From the NCBI RefSeq assembly GCF_900102215.1, contig NZ_FNBG01000008.1:1554-65553 (forward strand): a stretch of DNA of 64,000 bases, read 5' to 3'. Below the pieces are notes generated by a model. The model made no database searches and was not told the origin of the DNA. It saw only the letters and a program-made list of their open reading frames with translations. The position numbers and the translations under genes were made by a program. How positions within the stretch are numbered: position 1 is the stretch's first letter; each line of letters begins with the position of its first letter. This DNA comes from Fontibacillus panacisegetis. GTDB taxonomy: Bacteria > Bacillota > Bacilli > Paenibacillales > Paenibacillaceae. Below are positions 59,126-64,000 of this stretch, one piece after another.

Positions 59126-60156
59126 GAGTGTGGGCTATTATCCTTCGTATATTAAGACAGTTTCGTCGCGACAAAAGAACTCTGGCACTCATTTTTATAG
59201 CTCCAATATTTGTACTGACTTTAATGAACTTTGTATTTAACGGAAGCGATTATAAACCGAACCTTGGCGTAGTAGATGCTCCTATCGCCTTGACTCAAGA
59301 AATGGAGAAAGAAGGAGCACGGATTATCGAGTATGCTAATCTGGACGAAGCTGAGCTAGGATTGGATGAGCGCAGCATTGACGCTATAATAAGTACTGAG
59401 ACCGACACAGGCCAGCTGCAGATTAAGCTCGAGGGTAGTGAACCAGCAGTTAACAAAGCCGTGCAAATGTTGATACAAAAATCTGGAGAAAAGCTACGAC
59501 CTGCATCCAGTACGCCAAGTATGAACGTTACCTATTGGCACGGTTCAGAAAATATGAGCAGCATTGACCAATTGGGTCCAATTCTCATCGGATTTTTTAT
59601 TTTTTTCTTCGTCTTTCTTATTGCCGGAGTATCATTTTTGCGAGAGCGGACAACAGGAACATTGGAACGGCTCTTATCTACACCATTAAAACGATGGGAG
59701 CTTGTAGTAGGTTACGTGGGTGGATTTGGTATTTTCACAGTAATTCAAGCGCTTCTGATCTCCTGGTTCTGTATCAAAGTGCTTGGAATTATGATGACCG
59801 GGTCGTTCGCCTATGTTATTCTGATTACTCTGCTTATGTCGATAACTGCGCTAACACTTGGCACACTGCTGTCAGCATACGCCAACAATGAGCTCCAAAT
59901 GATCCAGTTCATTCCTTTAATTATCGTGCCGCAATTATTCCTTTCTGGACTATTTCCTTTAGATACTCTTCCTGAATGGCTGCAGAAGTTCAAAGTGATC
60001 ATGCCACTCACCTATGGAACCGAAGCATTAAGTGACATTATGATTCGCGGAAAAGGCTGGGACGCCATCTCAATTAATGTATGTATTCTTATCGGCTTCA
60101 CTGTATTATTTATGCTTCTCAACATTGCAGCACTTCGGAAGCATCGTAAAATATAA
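59122..60156 (+). CDS. ABC-2 type permease
   Basis: 344-aa exporter membrane subunit. The N-terminal helix (about 18-40) is followed by a large extracellular domain (about 45-150) and five C-terminal helices; the FLRERTTGTLERLLSTPLKRWELV motif is typical of ABC-2 permeases. Works with the upstream ATPase; the substrate is not evident. Confidence 0.93.
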   Translation: MRVWAIILRILRQFRRDKRTLALIFIAPIFVLTLMNFVFNGSDYKPNLGVVDAPIALTQEMEKEGARIIEYANLDEAELGLDERSIDAIISTETDTGQLQIKLEGSEPAVNKAVQMLIQKSGEKLRPASSTPSMNVTYWHGSENMSSIDQLGPILIGFFIFFFVFLIAGVSFLRERTTGTLERLLSTPLKRWELVVGYVGGFGIFTVIQALLISWFCIKVLGIMMTGSFAYVILITLLMSITALTLGTLLSAYANNELQMIQFIPLIIVPQLFLSGLFPLDTLPEWLQKFKVIMPLTYGTEALSDIMIRGKGWDAISINVCILIGFTVLFMLLNIAALRKHRKI

Positions 60157-60174
60157 CTTGCAGGAGGATTAGCC

Positions 60175-60840
60175 ATGTCGCAACAGGAGCCTATGGAACA
60201 ATGGATTCGGGAATTAGCAAAGCTCGACGATCCGGATAGTAAAATGACAGAGAAACAGTTCAAGATCATTCAAGCCGCTGTTGAAATTTTTGCTGAAAAG
60301 GGATTTGCCGGTTCTTCCACCAGTGAAATCGCCCAAAGGGCTGGCGTAGCAGAAGGCACTATTTTCCGTCATTACAAAACTAAAAAGGATTTGCTTATTT
60401 CTATTGTTGCCCCAATGATGAGCAAGCTGATCGCTCCATTTGTATGGAATGACTTTAAGGATGTTCTGGAAAAAGAATATACCTCTCTTGAAGAATTCCT
60501 ATACGAAATAGCCGTCAACCGATTAAACTTTACTCGCAAGCATCTAAAAATCATTAAAATCTTGCTGCAGGAAATCCCGTTTCAGCCGGACCTTAAAGAT
60601 GCATTTAAACGGCAGGTAGGCATGAAAATTTTTCAAAAGATCTCTGAAATCATTGAATATTTTAAGAGCAAGGGTGAAGTCATTGATATGCCTACACCGA
60701 CTTTGGTTCGTTTCCTTGCCTCGTCTTTTATCGGTCTATTTGCTACCCACTTCATTCTTCTTCCAGATCAACCATGGGATGAAGAAAAAGAAATTCGGGA
60801 TACGATTCAGTTCATCCTGGATGGTCTATCCACCAAATAG
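60175..60840 (+). CDS. TetR family transcriptional regulator
   Basis: 221-aa repressor. HTH at about 28-75 (IIQAAVEIFAEKGFAGSSTSEIAQRAGVAEGTIFRHYKTKKDLL), then a helical ligand domain. Third gene of the ABC exporter operon; probably binds the palindrome at 58344-58355 upstream of the first gene. Confidence 0.92.
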   Translation: MSQQEPMEQWIRELAKLDDPDSKMTEKQFKIIQAAVEIFAEKGFAGSSTSEIAQRAGVAEGTIFRHYKTKKDLLISIVAPMMSKLIAPFVWNDFKDVLEKEYTSLEEFLYEIAVNRLNFTRKHLKIIKILLQEIPFQPDLKDAFKRQVGMKIFQKISEIIEYFKSKGEVIDMPTPTLVRFLASSFIGLFATHFILLPDQPWDEEKEIRDTIQFILDGLSTK

Positions 60841-60862
60841 CTATCATGGTAGCTCACATTCG

Positions 60863-60891
60863 TTGGATTTCTGCAATAGGTATGCTATAAT
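60863..60891 (+). promoter_or_regulatory. promoter of tRNA-Gly
   Basis: -35 TTGGAT, 17-base spacer, -10 TATAAT, 18 bases before the tRNA. Confidence 0.75.
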
Positions 60892-60909
60892 GTATTGGTC
60901 GAATTTATT

Positions 60910-60983
60910 GCGGGTGTAGTTCAATGGTAGAATGCCAGCTTCCCAAGCTTGAGGCGAGGGTTCGATTCCCTTCACCCGCTCCA
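60910..60983 (+). tRNA. tRNA-Gly (anticodon CCC)
   Basis: Acceptor GCGGGTG/CACCCGC, anticodon loop TTCCCAA, T arm GGTTCGATTCC and an encoded CCA. The anticodon stem has one C-T mismatch (second pair). Confidence 0.92.
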
Positions 60984-60997
60984 TCATGAGATCATCA

Positions 60998-61026
60998 AAC
61001 CCTTTGGATAACAAAGGGTTTTTCTT
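60998..61026 (+). terminator. terminator after tRNA-Gly
   Basis: AACCCTTT/AAAGGGTT stem with a seven-base loop, followed by TTTCTTTT. Confidence 0.88.
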
Positions 61027-61042
61027 TTACATATAAGGTGCT

Positions 61043-61221
61043 TGTTTTATTTTCTTGCTCTTAAGTACGGTAAAGTATCGCAAGTCGGTCCAATCGATAA
61101 GCTAAGTGTGGTCATCGCCGTTATTCTGGCATTCATTTTCCTCGGTGAACGAATTTCCTGGATTAATGCAGCTGGAGTAGTGCTGATTGCGGTAGGTGCG
61201 TTGTTGGTAGCAGTGAAATAA
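61043..61221 (+). pseudogene. 3' remnant of an EamA/DMT family transporter gene
   Basis: An open frame without a start encodes the C-terminal portion of a drug/metabolite transporter: FYFLALKYGKVSQVGPIDKL, then hydrophobic SVVIAVILAFIFLGERISW, then AAGVVLIAVGALLVAVK and stop. Only about 58 residues of an expected 140-300 remain. The 5' part is replaced by sequence from the tRNA-Gly terminator region. Confidence 0.85.
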
Positions 61222-61235
61222 TAATATACCCGCCG

Positions 61236-61282
61236 AAAAATAACCCCCGTTATCCGATAACTACGGATGTACGGGGGTTATT
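61236..61282. terminator. terminator after the 805-aa gene
   Basis: 12-bp stem AATAACCCCCGT/ACGGGGGTTATT with an inner ATCCG/CGGAT hairpin and a T-rich tail on the minus strand; also able to act on the plus strand. Confidence 0.88.
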
Positions 61283-61288
61283 CATTGA

Positions 61289-63703
61289 TTACATGATACG
61301 AGTCAGTTCCCCATTCGCTAAGCGCGCTTGTCTTAACGACTCGCCTTGGTTCGCCCGAAGCTCCAGCTTCTCATCCAGCATCACAAAACGCTGCGGATAA
61401 GCAGCATAGCTGGTAATGATCCAACTATCGCCGTCCTGAGTCAGGTATCCATTTACACAATACAAACGGCCCTTCAAATCTTTATACACATAAGCCGTGG
61501 TGCCGAAACCGAGCAAATAAGCAACCAGCTCTTCACCCATATCCCAGTCATCTCCAGCAACATTGGCAAATAGAGAGGCGAATAGCGGATCGCTAGCTTT
61601 TCGGAATACAGATTGGCCGAAACGATTACGTGATAAAGTCGGCATGTTCAAATTAGGAGCTGCTACGCTGAACGTAGAAGCGGCTTCACCTGGCTGCAAT
61701 CGGCGTGGTGTCGAAACAACATTCCAATCATAGCAATTAAATATAGCCATTGTTGAGCGATAAGCTGCTTCCAAATACCGAGGATCACCAAAATGCTCAT
61801 ATGCTGTTCTCGCTGAAGAAGCAACCATGCCCCCCCACAGCGAATGAATCATATAAGACAGAGCCTCCCACCAACGATCCGGATTTTGTGCGCGATAATC
61901 ATTGCTGAATCCAATGTTGGCGAGAATCAGCTCTCCATATTCACGCGCCTCATCCTCCTTGCCCAGAAGCAGGAGCGCTTCACAGGTTGGTCCAAATCCG
62001 GCGTTGTCGTAGAAATGCTCTGTAATGGCTCCGCCGTACTGACGACTTTCCTGTTCCATCCTCTTACCAAACTTGTTCCACAAATGAAGCAGCTTCCGAT
62101 GCCATTCGTGCAGGTTCGAATCTTGTAAATCTTTCAGAAGGTCATGAACATATAAAATGAACACCCCGTTTAAACCTGTCTCATCTTTTTCCCGTTCTCC
62201 CTGATGGCAATCCGGATTCAGTCGAACGACCATCACTTCCGCAGCCCACTGCAAATATGTCTCCGGTGAATTCAGCTTTAGCATTGAGGCTGGCATGCAG
62301 GACAGCAAATAAAACACATGGGCGATATAATCAAGATCAAAAATTCGGTAAAACGTTCCATATAATATTCGTGGCTTCGCAAAATCCCCATGTTCAAACC
62401 AATGACGCTTCATATCCAAAACTGCCGAGGTTTCTGCTTTCTCTACCTGTTCCTCAACCGCTCCGGTCAGCTTATTTTTCATAAGTAAAAACGTCAATTT
62501 GCCAAGCGATTCTCCTTGATTGGACAAGGGTATAAAAGCATGTGGACGGCCCGCTTTCCCATCAGGATCGTAATTATGACTGCATAGCCATTCCGCACGC
62601 TTCTCCAGTATTTCATCGATCGGTTCAAGTACATTCCATACGAGTACATCCTTGCGTCCACTTTCTAAATGAAGCTCCAGCTTGTGTTCTCCGGGTTGTT
62701 CTCTTTTCAGTGATAATATGAATACTTCCGGCTTACCTTCCTCCTGTATCAAGTGCTCCATGACTGATTCTTTACTAATGCTCTCACCATCACGTGAAGC
62801 GGTAATGAGTAGAAGCTCTTGTATTTTGTCACCTCTTGCCAACTCCAGTTCTGCTTCAAAAGAACCTCCTTTGGTCAGAACCGGAGTATAGGACCAGCGT
62901 GGATGTCCATACTCTCTTGCTCTTTGGTAGAAATCTTCTTGATCAGCAACTGGCGCAAATACATATTCCCATTCCAGTTCTTGAACAGCTTCAAGCTCGA
63001 CCGGGCCATATCCGTCCTTATAGATCCAGTCTACAGCCGCCGATTCAGGCATGGAGCTGCCATCTTCTATCAGCGATATTCTATGGAACAGTAGCCCATC
63101 TAGCGAAGGAGATACCTGCTCCAAAAAACGATTCTCATACCGGCAAAGTGTTCCCAAAGCCGCCGCTCTGCCTTTTGTACCATAAATTCCTAAATGCGGA
63201 GCTTTATTGCTCCGACGCATAGCTGCAAATTTGGAATAATCTCCGCCCATATGTGCAAAAACTGCACACGACTGCTCCATATTACGTATGACATCATCGT
63301 CACGGAACATAATGTAAGCCAAGGAAAACCAGACATGAAGTCCGTTAATGGTCAGTTTTTTGTCCGTACGATTCACACATTTCACTTTCCAGCGCAGTTG
63401 ATTATCTTCCAGATCATATTGGAGCCCAATGGATAAACCATTAGCATCATAAGAAATTACAGCACGGTTTACGCCGTTTACATTGATTTGAGGTTCAAGC
63501 TCGGCACTACGTACCGTTTGTCCATCCACCGTAGCAGTCCACTCACCAAACAGCTTGTCTCTATCCTCGTAGCCTGCCTTCAGTAAATAGGCGGGGTCCA
63601 CCACCCAGTTCATGGCACCTAAATCTTCCTTCATTTTGAAGGATTGTACAGCCCCTCTTTGATCAAATATAAGTTCAAACTTGGAATTGCTCAGTATGTT
63701 CAA
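61289..63703 (-). CDS. large probable carbohydrate-active protein (DUF5695-like)
   Basis: About 804-aa cytoplasmic protein with no signal peptide. Residues about 1-330 look like a beta-supersandwich, and 400-770 is helix-rich with (alpha/alpha)6-barrel-like segments (NAGFGPTCEALLLLGKEDEAREYGELIL; WEALSYMIHSLWGGMVASSARTAYEHFGDPRYLEAAYRST). This two-part layout is typical of glycoside hydrolases and lyases acting on oligosaccharides; I tentatively recall DUF5695. Acidic residues that could be catalytic cannot be assigned. TTG 63703 has AGGGG eight bases upstream; GTG 63712 is the alternative. It is adjacent to a sugar ABC permease, which suggests use of an imported oligosaccharide. Confidence 0.7.
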   Translation of the reverse strand: MNILSNSKFELIFDQRGAVQSFKMKEDLGAMNWVVDPAYLLKAGYEDRDKLFGEWTATVDGQTVRSAELEPQINVNGVNRAVISYDANGLSIGLQYDLEDNQLRWKVKCVNRTDKKLTINGLHVWFSLAYIMFRDDDVIRNMEQSCAVFAHMGGDYSKFAAMRRSNKAPHLGIYGTKGRAAALGTLCRYENRFLEQVSPSLDGLLFHRISLIEDGSSMPESAAVDWIYKDGYGPVELEAVQELEWEYVFAPVADQEDFYQRAREYGHPRWSYTPVLTKGGSFEAELELARGDKIQELLLITASRDGESISKESVMEHLIQEEGKPEVFILSLKREQPGEHKLELHLESGRKDVLVWNVLEPIDEILEKRAEWLCSHNYDPDGKAGRPHAFIPLSNQGESLGKLTFLLMKNKLTGAVEEQVEKAETSAVLDMKRHWFEHGDFAKPRILYGTFYRIFDLDYIAHVFYLLSCMPASMLKLNSPETYLQWAAEVMVVRLNPDCHQGEREKDETGLNGVFILYVHDLLKDLQDSNLHEWHRKLLHLWNKFGKRMEQESRQYGGAITEHFYDNAGFGPTCEALLLLGKEDEAREYGELILANIGFSNDYRAQNPDRWWEALSYMIHSLWGGMVASSARTAYEHFGDPRYLEAAYRSTMAIFNCYDWNVVSTPRRLQPGEAASTFSVAAPNLNMPTLSRNRFGQSVFRKASDPLFASLFANVAGDDWDMGEELVAYLLGFGTTAYVYKDLKGRLYCVNGYLTQDGDSWIITSYAAYPQRFVMLDEKLELRANQGESLRQARLANGELTRIM

Positions 63704-63738
63704 AGTCTCCACCCCTCAGTCTTGTCGCTTGTATTTTT

Positions 63739-64000
63739 TTACTTTTTGACGCCGCTGAGCGAAATGCCCCCTAGAATCAAATCTTGTGTAAAATAGAACA
63801 GTGTAGCCGGAAACAGAACCGATAAGCAGGATACAGCCATCAGCTTTTCATATTCGATGTTAAATGCATTTTTGAAGAGGTTTATTCCTAACGGCAGCGT
63901 GTACATGCTCTGATCATTGATAAAAATGAGCGGAGTCAAAAACTCATTCCAGCACCATACGAAATGGAAAACCCCTATAACTACAACGATCGGTTTACAT
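63739..64000 (-). CDS. carbohydrate ABC transporter permease, MalG type (5' end beyond window)
   Basis: C-terminal about 86 residues of a binding-protein-dependent sugar permease: VVVIGVFHFVWCWNEFLTPLIFI, then SMYTLPLGINLF, and the terminal TQDLILGGISLSGVKK typical of MalG-like subunits. The reading frame stays open to the window edge. It precedes the 805-aa protein by about 30 bases. Confidence 0.92.
   Translation of the reverse strand, partial: CKPIVVVIGVFHFVWCWNEFLTPLIFINDQSMYTLPLGINLFKNAFNIEYEKLMAVSCLSVLFPATLFYFTQDLILGGISLSGVKK

Overview
The window is chromosomal DNA from a spore-forming, low-to-mid GC Firmicute, most probably Paenibacillus or a close relative. The gene order follows the Bacillus backbone: hemA-hemC-hemD-hemB-hemL-spoVID-valS-folC, then maf-radC-mreBCD-minCD, spoIVFA-spoIVFB, rplU-prp-rpmA-spo0B-obg-pheB, and tig-clpX-lonB-lonA-engB. 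Several details differ from Bacillus: a rodA-type gene follows minD, an RNase E/G gene lies between spoIVFB and rplU, a siroheme dehydrogenase replaces hemX, CobA and HemD are fused, and a SPOR-domain gene lies between murC and maf. Nearly everything from 1 to 51.7 kb is on the minus strand.

Layout. 1-8.2 kb: a LysM spore-coat gene cut by the window edge, then branched-chain, aromatic and threonine amino-acid genes (ilvE, pheA, thrB, hom, pheB), obg and spo0B. 8.3-12.6 kb: rpmA, prp, rplU with a long leader, RNase G, spoIVFB and spoIVFA. 12.6-15.3 kb: an accessory block (YheC/D-type ATP-grasp gene, a MITE-like repeat, a TrmO-like methyltransferase, a MerR regulator) separating spoIVFA from rodA-minD-minC-mreDCB. 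20.7-29.5 kb: radC, maf, a SPOR protein, murC, folC and valS, the last behind a T-box leader. 29.5-39.1 kb: spoVID, an RluA-type synthase and the heme/siroheme genes. 39.2-51.7 kb: speD with a structured leader, an unrecognised gene, engB, lonA, lonB, ispG, clpX, clpP, tig and a YsoA-like gene.

From 51.8 kb the character changes. A tRNA-Arg gene is followed by about 0.9 kb of non-coding repeats: two copies of a 110-bp sequence, a second copy of the MITE-like element, and four spaced palindromes. Next come a thioredoxin-like and a glutathione peroxidase gene, a phosphate transport cluster (secreted stalk-like protein, pstS, pstC, pstA, with no pstB here), a TetR-controlled ABC exporter, tRNA-Gly, a truncated EamA transporter remnant, and a large probable carbohydrate-active protein beside a sugar ABC permease cut by the window end.

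Together the genes serve cell shape and division (Mre/Min/RodA), sporulation signalling and coat (Spo0B, SpoIVFA/FB, SpoVID, SafA-like), tetrapyrrole synthesis, wall precursors and folate, and protein quality control (Tig, ClpXP, two Lon proteases). I see no prophage, no CRISPR array and no complete insertion sequence. The most unusual items are two genes whose only well-spaced start codon is ATT, a structured speD leader, the covarying MITE-like hairpin, a membrane-anchored Spo0B, and the unrecognised 195-residue gene.
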